Positions 1-8,885 are shown, counted from the first letter of the stretch. The stretch: DNA of 64,000 bases from Aliivibrio_A sp016764915 (GCA_965224595.1 OZ245058.1:1054001-1118000), one strand, 5' to 3'. The notes: generated by a model from the letters alone, not told the origin. Numbers and translations: made by a program.

Positions 1-531
1 ACCACAAATAGCTCCTTCAAGAGCCCATAATAGCTCAACACTGACGGAAGTAGTATGAGTGTCTATAATGGCCTTATATGCGTCTAAAGAACCTGAGCTA
101 CGCAACTGGTCGATAGTAGAGATCCCTGCTTTTTTGAGCATACGTTCAGTACCTAATCTAAGGTTAGGAAGATCTTTCAAACGGATCGGGCCAGTCGTTT
201 CTTGTACGATTTTATCTTCTTTAGCAATAAGTAAAGATCGCTTTGCTTGCAAAAGAATGGTGTTGATATCGTTCCATTGTTCATCAGGTAAAGCGAAATA
301 CTTGGTCACAACGGGGAAACCACGTTTTTTATATACGTAAGGTTTTAACCCTTGTTCTATAAAGTGCTTTGCTATTATTTTATCAGCACGTAAATGCAGT
401 TTATCATTTACGACTAAAGCGAACATTGTATTGTCAGCAAAAATTCCAAAACCACCAAACATCGAGCGAGATTTTATCTTTCCCAGTGGTGAAAATAATT
501 TTAATGAATCTTTAAGTAGAGGTCTGTCCAT
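1..531 (-). CDS. tfoY: TfoY/TfoX-family regulator, C-terminus cut by window edge
   Basis: Reading leftward from the ATG at 531, the frame stays open to base 1 (177 codons). It begins MDRPLLKDSLKLF and contains the TfoX N-terminal signature RSMFGGFGIFADNTMFALV. The last codons seen (ALEGAICG) match the start of the TfoX C-terminal domain, so only about 20 residues should be missing. Vibrio has two paralogues, TfoX (chitin competence) and TfoY (type VI secretion and motility). I choose TfoY because the leader carries a c-di-GMP-I riboswitch and purR lies directly upstream, as at the V. cholerae tfoY locus. Paralogue assignment rests on context, not alignment. Confidence 0.9.
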   Translation of the reverse strand, partial: MDRPLLKDSLKLFSPLGKIKSRSMFGGFGIFADNTMFALVVNDKLHLRADKIIAKHFIEQGLKPYVYKKRGFPVVTKYFALPDEQWNDINTILLQAKRSLLIAKEDKIVQETTGPIRLKDLPNLRLGTERMLKKAGISTIDQLRSSGSLDAYKAIIDTHTTSVSVELLWALEGAICG

Positions 532-653
532 GCTATTTCTCGGTGAATGGGTTTATGTCACCAAACGTCTTAATTCCGAGTTGAAGATTAGCAAAGTGGG
601 TAGGTGAAATGTCAGAATAATGTTAGTTATCTGAAAAAACTATACAAACTTGC

Positions 654-749
654 CCATCGGTAGCTCCGCTGCCATATGTTTTAAAAATATAAAACGGTTA
701 GGTCGGTGGCTTTGCGTCCTATCCTTTAAGATAGTTTGCCTTGTTCGTG
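654..749 (-). ncRNA. c-di-GMP-I (GEMM-I) riboswitch in the tfoY leader
   Basis: The minus strand shows the GEMM-I landmarks in order: GGCAAAC and a P1b stem-loop (CTATC...GATAG), the core GGACGCAAAGCC, ACCGACCTAA, and a second arm GGCAGCGGAGCTACCGATGG. This closely follows the V. cholerae Vc2 aptamer, which also precedes tfoY. The aptamer ends about 120 nt before the tfoY start; the expression platform must lie in 532-653, where I see no obvious intrinsic terminator, so control may be translational. The rest of the 532-951 gap should hold the tfoY promoter; nothing else was recognised there. Confidence 0.95.
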
Positions 750-951
750 ACAGTTAAATAATACTCAACATACTGCTTAGGCAGAAATCAACGACCAAAT
801 AAATGTGATCTTGATTCCATAAATAAAGACATTCCATTCATATTATGAGAAATTTAGCGAAAAAACAGCTGATATTTTGTGCAGATAAAAAGCCTATTGC
901 ACAAAATAAAATTAAAGCTCGCTCATGGATAAGAGTGAATATGTGGTCTAA

Positions 952-1956
952 TTAATTGATTTTTTTAACAGAACTTCTTTCAACTAACTTTGGCTCCATC
1001 TCGAAAATACGTCGTTCGTGATGTTTGTCTTTGATTCTTTCAAGTAAAATTTCAACCGCCGTTTTCCCTACCCGTCTTTTAGGTTGGTGAATGGTGGTTA
1101 ATGGTGGTGAGAAATAAGCAGATAGATCAATGTTGTCATAGCCAATAACAGAGATATCTTCTGGAATATTAAGACCCGACAATTGAATTTTACTGATAGC
1201 AGCTAATGCCATAATGTCATTAAAACAGAAAATTGCGGTTGGGCGCTCTGGGAGGTTTAACAGATGTTCAGTCATTGCGGATGCGCTTTCACACTCGAAA
1301 TCACCTTCAACAATAAAGTCGTAATTAACAGGTACATTTGATTCTGCCATTGCGCGCTCAAAGCCTTTCACTCGCTCTATACAAGTCAGTTTCTCTTTGT
1401 GGCCTGTTAAACATGCAATTTTGGTATGGCCCATTTCTAGAAGATATCGAGTAGCTAAATACCCACCTTCCTCAGAGTTATCAATGATTTTATCTGTGGT
1501 AAGGGTTTTTGGGCCCCAGTCCATGATAACCATCGGCAATTGACTGTTACGTTCCAACAGTGCGTGTAGCTCTTCAGTAAGATCCGAACACATGACTAAT
1601 AAACCATCGACTCTTTTTTCATGCAACATTCTCAAATAATCACGTTGCTTATTAATGCTGCCTTCAGTATTACAAATAATGAGTGTGTAACCCTGTTTGT
1701 AACAGTAGTTCTCTACACCATGCATCACTTGAGCAAAAAAAGGATTGCTGGATTGAGTCACTAACATACCAATGGTGCGAGTGGTATTGCATTTTAAACT
1801 ACGTGCGACGGCACTAGGGGCGTAATTCAACTCCTCCACAGCTGCACGTACACGCTCTTGAGTAGCTTCTGCGACAAAGCGTGTTTTATTAATTACGTGT
1901 GAAACTGTTGTTGTAGAAACACCAGCAATACGTGCAACGTCTTTAATTGTAGCCAT
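952..1956 (-). CDS. purR: Purine repressor PurR (LacI family)
   Basis: A 334-residue LacI-family repressor. The N-terminal helix-turn-helix and hinge (MATIKDVARIAGVSTTTVSHVINKTRFVAE, then ARSLK) match PurR almost residue for residue, followed by a periplasmic-binding-like corepressor domain (VDGLLVMCSDL, VIDNSEEGGYLATRYL analogues, SVIGYDNIDLSAYFSPPLTTIHQP). PurR binds hypoxanthine or guanine and represses purine synthesis genes. E. coli PurR is 341 residues. An AGGA ribosome site precedes the ATG. It lies between torD and tfoY on the same strand but is separated from torD by a terminator. A PurR operator is visible before purT at 41866-41881. Confidence 0.93.
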   Translation of the reverse strand: MATIKDVARIAGVSTTTVSHVINKTRFVAEATQERVRAAVEELNYAPSAVARSLKCNTTRTIGMLVTQSSNPFFAQVMHGVENYCYKQGYTLIICNTEGSINKQRDYLRMLHEKRVDGLLVMCSDLTEELHALLERNSQLPMVIMDWGPKTLTTDKIIDNSEEGGYLATRYLLEMGHTKIACLTGHKEKLTCIERVKGFERAMAESNVPVNYDFIVEGDFECESASAMTEHLLNLPERPTAIFCFNDIMALAAISKIQLSGLNIPEDISVIGYDNIDLSAYFSPPLTTIHQPKRRVGKTAVEILLERIKDKHHERRIFEMEPKLVERSSVKKIN

Positions 1957-2023
1957 AGGAAATCCTGTAGAAGAGCGATCAATTCATCGAATCAAAAAAC
2001 GACTATAGATTGGAAAGAAAAGA

Positions 2024-2047
2024 AAAAACCGCTTTAAACAGCGGTTT
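2024..2047 (-). terminator. Rho-independent terminator after torD
   Basis: On the minus strand the stem AAACCGCT / AAGCGGTTT closes a short loop and runs into TTTTTTC. It sits between the torD stop and the purR start, so it ends the torD transcript and isolates purR. Confidence 0.8.
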
Positions 2048-2183
2048 AGTTAAATGTTTTGAACAAAGTTTGATGGTTAATCGATTACGTATGCACACAT
2101 ACTAGTATTAACAATGGATGTGTTCAATCAAACTTTAATATCATCTTATAAAAAGAAGGCTTAGTTTATCCTATGTCAAATTA

Positions 2184-2831
2184 TCAATCACCAGACAGAA
2201 AGTGCTGGTCTAGACAGGTAAAATCTAATAGAAATTCAGTGATTGCGGCATAAAAACCGAATTCGTCACGACTTGAGCAATTCGCTTTAAACGCAGGAAG
2301 CCAGCTTAATAACTGAGTATTGATAAAGAGAAGTTGTTGCTGCATTAACGCTTCAAATTGGCTCTCATCATCACACTGGTTAGACAATAATATTAAGTTG
2401 CCTAAAAAATCGAGTTGAATCGCAATGTGGTCGGTTGGTTCATTAAAATCTGACTTTTGAGTAATATCAAACCGATTAAGCCAGTCGTCCATCTCTCTTG
2501 CTGGTTGACCGTTGAGTTGTTGCTCCTTATCTCGATAAATCGAAGCATAAGGAAGGGCTGCTGACTTTGGTGTGGTTAGGAATAACCCGCAAAAATCCGC
2601 AGACAACTCTAATTGTGCATCTTCTCTTAATTGTAATGCCGAGATGCTGTTTTTAATCTGAGTAATTGATGAAGAGAGTTTAGGTGTCGCACCCAATTCA
2701 GACAGGAAGTTTTGGATATCAGATTTAAAATAGCTATCTAGTTGTTCTGCCGTCAATTCATGTGCTAATAAACTTGATAACCACCAGTAAATTTCAGCAC
2801 GCTGTTGGTTAAATTCGATCTGATCTTGCAT
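2184..2831 (-). CDS. torD: TorD, chaperone of the TMAO reductase TorA
   Basis: 215 residues, the usual TorD length. It has the all-helical TorD/DmsD fold signatures: MQDQIEFNQQRAEIYWWLSSLLAHEL at the start, LSADFCGLFLTTPKSAALPYASIYRD in the middle, and PTDHIAIQLDFLGNL (the conserved E/D-P-x-D-H-x-A/G-x-x-L motif). TorD binds the TorA signal peptide and apo-enzyme before molybdenum cofactor insertion and Tat export. torA itself is not next to it in this window (the next gene upstream is divergent), so torD stands alone here. Confidence 0.88.
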   Translation of the reverse strand: MQDQIEFNQQRAEIYWWLSSLLAHELTAEQLDSYFKSDIQNFLSELGATPKLSSSITQIKNSISALQLREDAQLELSADFCGLFLTTPKSAALPYASIYRDKEQQLNGQPAREMDDWLNRFDITQKSDFNEPTDHIAIQLDFLGNLILLSNQCDDESQFEALMQQQLLFINTQLLSWLPAFKANCSSRDEFGFYAAITEFLLDFTCLDQHFLSGD

Positions 2832-3093
2832 GTTAACTCCAAAAATTCATCTAATCTTATCCAGAATAACATTCTTTATATCAAAATTGATAAAAAGAGA
2901 ATGTAACGGCCTGTTTTTTAAACTTCGAACTACACTTAATAGTAAGAAAATGTGATTGCGACCAAGCATGAATCTTAACTTCGCTTGTAGTTGAAAGGTT
3001 CTGGCTATTGAAGTAATAGGGAGTTTCAATTTTTCTATGGTTGCTTAATCGGTAACACTGTAAAAGTTAAATTGAAAAGGTATTGGAGGCTAC

Positions 3094-3510
3094 ATGGATA
3101 CATTAAAAGTTAAAGCGTATATGAGTGCACACCCCGTGACATTTACAGAAAAAATGTCACTCACTGCAGCACTTGAAAAATTGATTGCTTCCAATCATAC
3201 AGGTGGCCCTGTTATTGATGAACATGAGAAGGTTATCGGATTTATCTCTGAACAGGATATGATTCAGGCAATGCTTAAAGTGAGCTACTACTGTCAGGAT
3301 ACCTATAATGTTGCTGATTGTATGAAAAGTGATGTGTTAACAGTTTCTCCTGAAGATACTATTATTGCCGTTGCTGAACAGATGATTGAGCTGAAACCTA
3401 AATTATATCCGGTCACAATAGAAGACAAATTGGTGGGTGTTATTTCTAGACGAGATGTGTTGCGGGCTATCAGTAATGCAGTTGGAGATTGCTTTAAACA
3501 TCCTGTTTAA
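3094..3510 (+). CDS. Tandem CBS-domain protein
   Basis: 138 residues made of two CBS domains and nothing else: roughly residues 7-60 (VKAYMSAHPVTF...GGPVIDEHEKVIGFISEQDM) and 75-130 (VADCMKSDVLTVSPEDTI...LYPVTIEDKLVGVISRRDVL). Such pairs bind adenine nucleotides and usually sense energy state; the partner is unknown. A GGAGG ribosome site lies 6-7 nt before the ATG. It is monocistronic, with a terminator just downstream. Confidence 0.85.
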   Translation: MDTLKVKAYMSAHPVTFTEKMSLTAALEKLIASNHTGGPVIDEHEKVIGFISEQDMIQAMLKVSYYCQDTYNVADCMKSDVLTVSPEDTIIAVAEQMIELKPKLYPVTIEDKLVGVISRRDVLRAISNAVGDCFKHPV

Positions 3511-3528
3511 ATGAAATGTTGTCAGAGT

Positions 3529-3556
3529 AAAAGTGCCTGTATGGGCACTTTTTTTG
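3529..3556 (+). terminator. Rho-independent terminator after the CBS gene
   Basis: AAAAGTGCC-TGTAT-GGGCACTTTTTTTG: an 8-bp stem followed by a T-run, 20 bases after the CBS stop codon. Confidence 0.85.
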
Positions 3557-3574
3557 TTTCTGTATAATTTGTTC

Positions 3575-3606
3575 TTGACCTTGGAGCTAACTCTAGGCTT
3601 TATACT
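3575..3606 (+). promoter_or_regulatory. MerR-family (ZntR-type) promoter of zntA
   Basis: A -35 box TTGACC and a -10 box TATACT are separated by 20 bp instead of 17. The spacer holds an imperfect dyad, CCTTGGAG-CTAA-CTCTAGG. Long-spacer promoters with a centred dyad are the hallmark of MerR-family activators, and ZntR uses this arrangement at E. coli zntA. The regulator gene is not in the window. About 50 bp separate the -10 from the zntA start. Confidence 0.8.
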
Positions 3607-3655
3607 TTGGTGACTTTCTTAACTAGTCACTAATCATAATGTCAAAGGAGTGTCT

Positions 3656-6010
3656 ATGTGCGCTAAACACAACAGCGGTACAACAACGGCCAACAATGAT
3701 CACAAACATAATCCAAGTGCTTCTTGCTGTGCGAGTAAAAAAATAACGTCGATTAAACCGCTTACTGCACAAGATGGTTGCTGTACGACTGATACCGATG
3801 GCTCAACATCATGCAGTGTTGAAGAAGATAATGGGGAATCAGACCCCAAACGCAGTCAAATAACAGATGTCGCTTTCAGCCGAAGCTGGATCGTTAATGG
3901 TATGGATTGCCCAAGCTGTGCCAGAAAAATTGAAAAAGCAGTCAGCGCAGTTGCAGGTGTTGCAGAGGTAAAAGTACTGTTTGCAACGGAAAAGCTGGTC
4001 GTGTCGTCAAACAGTGAATCGGTTTTCACTCAAGTAGAAAATAAAGTAAAAGAGACGGGATTTACACTGCGCGCATCCAATAAAAAGACGACAGAAACAG
4101 AACCTTCATTCATTAAAAAGAACCTCAATTTCATCATATTATTTAGTTTACTGATAATGTCGCTCATTATTAAACAGACCAATGAAGCACTGGGTGAACT
4201 TGCATTTACGATCTCCGCAATATTCGGTTTGTTTCCAATCAGTTATAAAGCGTATCGACTAGCAAAAAATGGCAGCCCTTTTTCGATTGAAACATTGATG
4301 TCTGTTGCCGCAATTGGCGCTATCTATTTAGGAGAGACAGTAGAAGCAGCAATGGTTATTTTGCTGTTTATGCTTGGAGAGCAATTAGAAGCCTATGCCT
4401 CATCTCGTGCTCGGAGTGGAGTAAAAGCTCTGATGGCGTTAGTGCCTGAGCAAGCGACAGTGATTAGCAGTAATGGAAAAAGAAAAGCGGTTGATGCATC
4501 AGAATTAAGCAAAGGAGATGTGGTTGAAGTTGCGCCGGGTTCAAGGTTGCCAGCCGATGGATTATTAACCAGTGAATATGCCGATATAGATGAGAGTGCG
4601 CTAACGGGCGAATCTGTGCCTGTATCTAAGAGAGCGGGTGCCAAACTGATGGCTGGTACTGTGGTGAGTGATCGAGTTATTACGTTTGAAGTGACCTCAA
4701 AACAGGGAGAGAATTCTATTGATCGAATTTTACATCTTATTGAAGAGGCGGAATCACGCAAAGCACCACTAGAGAGATTTCTTGATAAATTCAGTCGCTG
4801 GTATACCCCAGCGATGATGTTGTTTGCCCTGCTGGTTATTGTGATACCGCCATTGATGTTTGCTGAACAATGGGATACCTGGATATATCGCGGTTTAACC
4901 TTACTATTAATTGCGTGCCCTTGTGCCTTAGTTATATCAACACCAGCCGCGATTACATCTGGATTAGCGGCGGCAGCAAAGCATGGCGCGTTAATTAAAG
5001 GTGGAGCTGCATTAGAACAACTTGGAAGAGTGACGGTTGTTGCTTTTGATAAAACAGGTACTTTAACCAAAGGAAAACCTGAGTTAACCGATATTATTGT
5101 GACGAACAGTTCAGCAGTTGCAACAAAAAATCGACTGCTTGAAATTGCGGCTTCCGTTGAGGCAGGTTCAAGTCATCCCTTGGCAAAAGCGGTTGTTAAT
5201 AAAGCAATAGAACAAGGCATTGTCTTCACCGAAGCTGAGCAGAGAAAAGCGTTAGTCGGTCGAGGAGTCAGTGGTGTCTATCAACAGCAATTAGTATCAA
5301 TATTGGCACCAAAACATTCTAATATTGAACTAGAATTGTCTCTGAGCCAACAAATAGAAGCATTAGAATCTCAAGGAAAAACCGTCGTCGTGGTTACCCT
5401 TGAGCAGGATATCATTGGAATTCTTGCGTGGAGAGATGAGCTTAGAGAAGATGCGGCACAAGCGGTAAATGAATTGAAACTGCTGGGCGTTCGTTCTGTC
5501 ATGTTAACGGGAGACAATCAACGAGCGGCAAAAGCGATAGCAGATGAAATTGGTATTGAGTTTCGAGCTGAGTTACTTCCAATTGATAAAGTAACCGAGA
5601 TTGAAAAAGAGTCAGAACAATATGATGTTGCTATGGTGGGGGATGGTATTAATGATGCACCCGCAATGAAGTCTGCACTCATAGGTATTGCGATGGGTGG
5701 AGGAACGGATGTGGCCCTTGAAACAGCTGATGCCGCATTAACACATAATCGCGTTGCTGAATTACCGACCATGATCGCTCTATCTAGGTCAACGCTCCGT
5801 ATTATAAGACAAAATATTACATTAGCACTTGGCTTAAAAGCCGTATTTTTAGTCACGACCCTATTGGGTATTACTGGCTTGTGGGTTGCAGTATTGGCGG
5901 ATAGTGGGGCGACAGCATTAGTGACATTGAATGCGTTGAGGCTGCTTAGGTTTAAGGCAAAAACAAACAGTGTTAACCAACATCAGGTGCAGACACTGCC
6001 TGTTTCATAA
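3656..6010 (+). CDS. zntA: Zn/Cd/Pb-exporting P-type ATPase ZntA
   Basis: 784 residues from the ATG at 3656. An in-frame GTG lies at 3650, but it is part of the AAAGGAG ribosome site, so the ATG is the start. Order: a Cys/His-rich N-terminal tail (two CC pairs), one HMA domain with GMDCPSCARK, membrane helices, actuator TGES (ALTGESVPVSK), the P1B-2 motif CPCALVIS, phosphorylation site DKTGT, the SSHPLAKA HP motif, and GDGINDAPA. P1B-2 ATPases pump Zn, Cd and Pb out of the cytoplasm. The ZntR-like promoter upstream supports zinc control. It is followed, as in V. cholerae, by udp. Confidence 0.93.
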   Translation: MCAKHNSGTTTANNDHKHNPSASCCASKKITSIKPLTAQDGCCTTDTDGSTSCSVEEDNGESDPKRSQITDVAFSRSWIVNGMDCPSCARKIEKAVSAVAGVAEVKVLFATEKLVVSSNSESVFTQVENKVKETGFTLRASNKKTTETEPSFIKKNLNFIILFSLLIMSLIIKQTNEALGELAFTISAIFGLFPISYKAYRLAKNGSPFSIETLMSVAAIGAIYLGETVEAAMVILLFMLGEQLEAYASSRARSGVKALMALVPEQATVISSNGKRKAVDASELSKGDVVEVAPGSRLPADGLLTSEYADIDESALTGESVPVSKRAGAKLMAGTVVSDRVITFEVTSKQGENSIDRILHLIEEAESRKAPLERFLDKFSRWYTPAMMLFALLVIVIPPLMFAEQWDTWIYRGLTLLLIACPCALVISTPAAITSGLAAAAKHGALIKGGAALEQLGRVTVVAFDKTGTLTKGKPELTDIIVTNSSAVATKNRLLEIAASVEAGSSHPLAKAVVNKAIEQGIVFTEAEQRKALVGRGVSGVYQQQLVSILAPKHSNIELELSLSQQIEALESQGKTVVVVTLEQDIIGILAWRDELREDAAQAVNELKLLGVRSVMLTGDNQRAAKAIADEIGIEFRAELLPIDKVTEIEKESEQYDVAMVGDGINDAPAMKSALIGIAMGGGTDVALETADAALTHNRVAELPTMIALSRSTLRIIRQNITLALGLKAVFLVTTLLGITGLWVAVLADSGATALVTLNALRLLRFKAKTNSVNQHQVQTLPVS

Positions 6011-6039
6011 TTGGGCAGCATGACCTTTTGAACTTGATT

Positions 6040-6089
6040 GGTGATCCGTGTCACGTAAATATGCAAGGCGATAATTGTAACTTTGCAGT
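6040..6089 (+). promoter_or_regulatory. CRP site and possible CytR half-sites before udp
   Basis: GTGA-TCCGTG-TCAC at 6041-6054 matches the CRP dyad core exactly. Downstream, ATGCAA (6061-6066) and TTGCA (6083-6087) form an inverted pair like CytR half-sites. E. coli udp is CRP-activated and CytR-repressed, so the arrangement fits, but the CytR part is a weak match. Confidence 0.65.
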
Positions 6090-6176
6090 GGTGTGCGCAG
6101 GATCACTTTAAGAGTGCGTTGAATTGGTTACATTGAGACATAACTTATCGTTAATAGCTTGATAAAGGAATCGATT

Positions 6177-6938
6177 ATGACAACTGCAGTATTTCACCTT
6201 GGAGTAACACAAGAAGATCTGAATGGCGCTGAGATAGCAATTATTCCAGGCGATCCGGGTCGAGTACAGAAAATTGCTGAGCAGATGGATAATCCTGAAT
6301 TTTTGGCCAGCAATAGAGAATATACGGTATACCGAGCTCAACTAGAGGGTAAATCTGTTATTGTTTGCTCTACTGGTATTGGTGGCCCGTCGACTTCGAT
6401 TGCAGTAGAAGAGTTGGCCCAGTTGGGGGTTCGAACCTTTTTACGCGTAGGTACAACTGGCGCGATTCAAGAGCATGTTAATGTTGGCGATATGATTGTT
6501 TCAACAGGTTCAGTTCGACTTGATGGAGCGAGTTTGCACTTTGCCCCAATGGAGTTTCCTGCCGTTGCTGATTTTGATGTTACTACTGCAATGAAAGCCG
6601 CGGTTGAATCTGAAGGCGCAAAGGTTCATATGGGGATTACCGCATCAAGCGATACTTTCTATCCAGGTCAAGAGCGATACGATACGTTTTCTGGTCGTGT
6701 TGTGAAACGCTTCCAAGGCTCTATGCAAGAGTGGCAAGATATGGGTGTATTGAATTTTGAAATGGAGTCAGCAACGCTGTTAACTATGTGTGCAAGCTCT
6801 GGTTTAAAAGCGGGCTGTGTTGCGGGTGTGATTATTAACCGTACTCAAAAAGAGATACCGGATCATGAAACACTTAAAGTGACAGAGATGCGCTCGATTA
6901 AAGTGGTTGTTGAAGCGGCGCGTAACATGTTGCGTTAA
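6177..6938 (+). CDS. udp: Uridine phosphorylase
   Basis: 253 residues, the same length as E. coli Udp. The enzyme splits uridine with phosphate into uracil and ribose-1-phosphate in the cytoplasm. Signatures of the nucleoside phosphorylase family are intact: IIPGDPGRVQKIA, STGIGGPSTSIAVEEL, RVGTTGAIQ (phosphate loop), and NFEMESATLLTMC (ribose-binding Met-Glu). The ATG at 6177 has an AAAGGA site 7 nt upstream; an in-frame TTG at 6159 is less likely. The CRP site upstream and the terminator downstream make it monocistronic. It belongs to the same salvage pathway as cdd at 42 kb. Confidence 0.95.
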   Translation: MTTAVFHLGVTQEDLNGAEIAIIPGDPGRVQKIAEQMDNPEFLASNREYTVYRAQLEGKSVIVCSTGIGGPSTSIAVEELAQLGVRTFLRVGTTGAIQEHVNVGDMIVSTGSVRLDGASLHFAPMEFPAVADFDVTTAMKAAVESEGAKVHMGITASSDTFYPGQERYDTFSGRVVKRFQGSMQEWQDMGVLNFEMESATLLTMCASSGLKAGCVAGVIINRTQKEIPDHETLKVTEMRSIKVVVEAARNMLR

Positions 6939-6960
6939 GTCAGCCTCATCAAATTGCAAA

Positions 6961-6992
6961 GCCGTACTTCAAACTGAAGTGCGGCTTTTTTA
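6961..6992 (+). terminator. Rho-independent terminator after udp
   Basis: AGCCGTACTTC-AAACT-GAAGTGCGGCT followed by TTTTT: an 11-bp stem with one T-G pair, between the convergent udp and DUF1887 genes. Confidence 0.9.
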
Positions 6993-7007
6993 TGTCAGCT
7001 CGATGAG

Positions 7008-8162
7008 TTACTGACCACCAGCGGCTTGAAACCATTCAAACAAATATTGATTTAAATTCTTAAGCTCATCTGGGCCTATGATCGCCAACCCTAAATCTTT
7101 TGCTCGAACGAGATCATTATTTCGCAGAGGCCTAAAGCTGACTAACATTGCTCGCGCTTGTAGACCGCCAAGCAGGTCTCGCAATGATTCGAGTTTATAC
7201 AAAGTGTCATCGCCATCATCACGCATGCCCTTGGTTTTACACTCTATAATGTATAGCTTATTATTAACAACTGAAGCGACATCAAGTTCATTACGAACGT
7301 CTTTTTCGCCAATTTTACGATACACTTGAACATTGAGAGAGTGGTCTTGAAGCGTTGGCAGTCGATTTTGAATATCTTTGACCGTGTTATGTACAAGGTT
7401 TTCTAACCACTCGCCATTAGCAAATCGTCGAGCCTCTTCACAATCAAAAGTGAGGATTCCATCGTCATAGGTTGCTAGGCCAGTATCAACCAGATCGCTT
7501 AGCAACATGTTTACTTCACGATAACCCTGTTGCTTCTCTGTAAGCGCGATAGCAAGCTTCTGCTCTTTACGGCATGTCGTGGCTAAATAATTCAGTGTAG
7601 CCAGCCCTGGGCCTAGTTCTAGTGCATTGCTGGCCCACCTTTGACACAAATCTTGTAATTGAATATTTAACGTATCATTAAGCACTTGCTCTTCAGAGAA
7701 CTCACATCGAGCACCAAAAATGGCTAAATAGTCACTTAATTTTATATTATCAGCCACATGTTGCTGTGATAAACCATCTGGGTAAAGCCAACACAACTTG
7801 TCACTATTAGGTTCAACCACAAAAATGGGTAGACGGTAGCTACGAAAGACTTCATATGCAGAGAGGAGACGATGGCGTAAACCACAGCTAGCATTAAAGT
7901 TGAGAGTGGTGAAGCGTTCAGTCAATGATTTTGCAAGTTCTTGAATCGATTGTTTAATGACTGATGTATTCACAACCGAGGGTATTTCATAAAACTCTGA
8001 AGTAATGGATCTCACTGCTAAAATATCGTGAAAACGTTTAAACAGTTCAAATTGGCTATCATCACCAATAAATACCATATGATTTCCGGCAACAGACTCA
8101 TCTAGTAAAGGGGTGATTAACCGGACAGGGTCTTGATCGATGATTCCTATGTGTACAGTCAT
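7008..8162 (-). CDS. CARF-domain nuclease of the DUF1887/Card1-Can2 type (VC1899-like)
   Basis: 384 residues. The N-terminal 150 or so form a Rossmann-like CARF domain (MTVHIGIIDQDPVRLITPLL...HMVFIGDD), a middle helical region follows, and the C-terminus has a PD-(D/E)xK nuclease core: NELDVASVVNNKLYIIECKTKG (catalytic E-x-D and E-x-K). It closely resembles V. cholerae VC1899, whose structure is known and which was recognised as a relative of the CRISPR ancillary nucleases Can1 and Card1/Can2, enzymes switched on by cyclic tetra-adenylate. No CRISPR array or cas gene is present in this window, so its activator here is unknown. It is convergent with udp. Confidence 0.85.
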   Translation of the reverse strand: MTVHIGIIDQDPVRLITPLLDESVAGNHMVFIGDDSQFELFKRFHDILAVRSITSEFYEIPSVVNTSVIKQSIQELAKSLTERFTTLNFNASCGLRHRLLSAYEVFRSYRLPIFVVEPNSDKLCWLYPDGLSQQHVADNIKLSDYLAIFGARCEFSEEQVLNDTLNIQLQDLCQRWASNALELGPGLATLNYLATTCRKEQKLAIALTEKQQGYREVNMLLSDLVDTGLATYDDGILTFDCEEARRFANGEWLENLVHNTVKDIQNRLPTLQDHSLNVQVYRKIGEKDVRNELDVASVVNNKLYIIECKTKGMRDDGDDTLYKLESLRDLLGGLQARAMLVSFRPLRNNDLVRAKDLGLAIIGPDELKNLNQYLFEWFQAAGGQ

Positions 8163-8411
8163 TCAGACTCCTTTGTATGAAACGACAATATGGGTACTGA
8201 AAAGGAAATAAGAATAGTGTACCCACAATAACTATATGGGGTTATAGCTAACATGATCAAGGAAACTTTATGAAATAAAGTCATTTTTAACATTGATCGC
8301 ATTTAATCGTAGGAACTTGAAATAAACAGAGAGTACAATATCGATATCTTTAATAAAGTTGTCACAACATTAACATTATCAATGATGTTAACTTGACCGT
8401 TAGGATTTTGA

Positions 8412-8885
8412 ATGAATTATCAGCCAATAGAAGATTACAGTCGAAAGTGGATATTTACACATCAATCTATGCCTGTTTCTGCTGAAGATTTAGTACATAT
8501 AAAACCGTATACTCAGGCTCGCTCTTCGCAACTGTGGCGAGATCACATTAGTCAGCATAGCCCTGATGCCGAACGTTTAACAAAAGAAGATTGGGCATCA
8601 AAACAAACCAATTGGATAGAAACAATTGATTGGCAGCAGCGCTGGGAGAGTGATGACGAATCGCTACCTGAAGAGATATTGTCTTTCATTGATTGGACCG
8701 ATGATGTAACGGTTTATTTTTGCTACGAGAAATACAATATTATTGAAACAAAATGGGGTGTCTTTAAAAAAGTATGGAAAAACTTCCTGTTTTTCGATGA
8801 GCTTCCTTTTTTGATCGGTAAGAAAAAGAAACAAGCATTGTGGTTTGACTCTAAAGGCAATGTACAGCTTGGACACCGCAGCTAA
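8412..8885 (+). CDS. DUF2947-like hypothetical protein
   Basis: 157 residues, acidic N-terminal half rich in Trp (KWIF, DWASKQTNWIETIDWQQRW), then VTVYFCYEKYNIIETKWGVFKKVWKNFLFFDE and a basic tail with KKKKQ. No signal peptide or membrane helix. I recall similar Vibrio proteins under DUF2947; the function is unknown. It is divergent from the CARF nuclease across a 249-bp gap in which I see no clear operator. Confidence 0.65.
   Translation: MNYQPIEDYSRKWIFTHQSMPVSAEDLVHIKPYTQARSSQLWRDHISQHSPDAERLTKEDWASKQTNWIETIDWQQRWESDDESLPEEILSFIDWTDDVTVYFCYEKYNIIETKWGVFKKVWKNFLFFDELPFLIGKKKKQALWFDSKGNVQLGHRS

Noticed and set aside
59..340. 93-codon open frame on the plus strand
   Set aside because: Shadow of tfoY, which runs the other way and has a clear family match.
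2847..3029. 60-codon frame between torD and the CBS gene
   Set aside because: No ribosome site and no family-like composition; it lies in the divergent promoter region.
3650..3655. GTG start for zntA
   Set aside because: The GTG is inside the AAAGGAG ribosome site used by the ATG at 3656.
4393..5070. 225-codon frame opposite zntA
   Set aside because: Composition is that of a complementary-strand shadow; zntA is intact across it.
7008..8162. CRISPR array linked to the CARF nuclease
   Set aside because: No regularly spaced direct repeats were seen within the flanking 10 kb on either strand.
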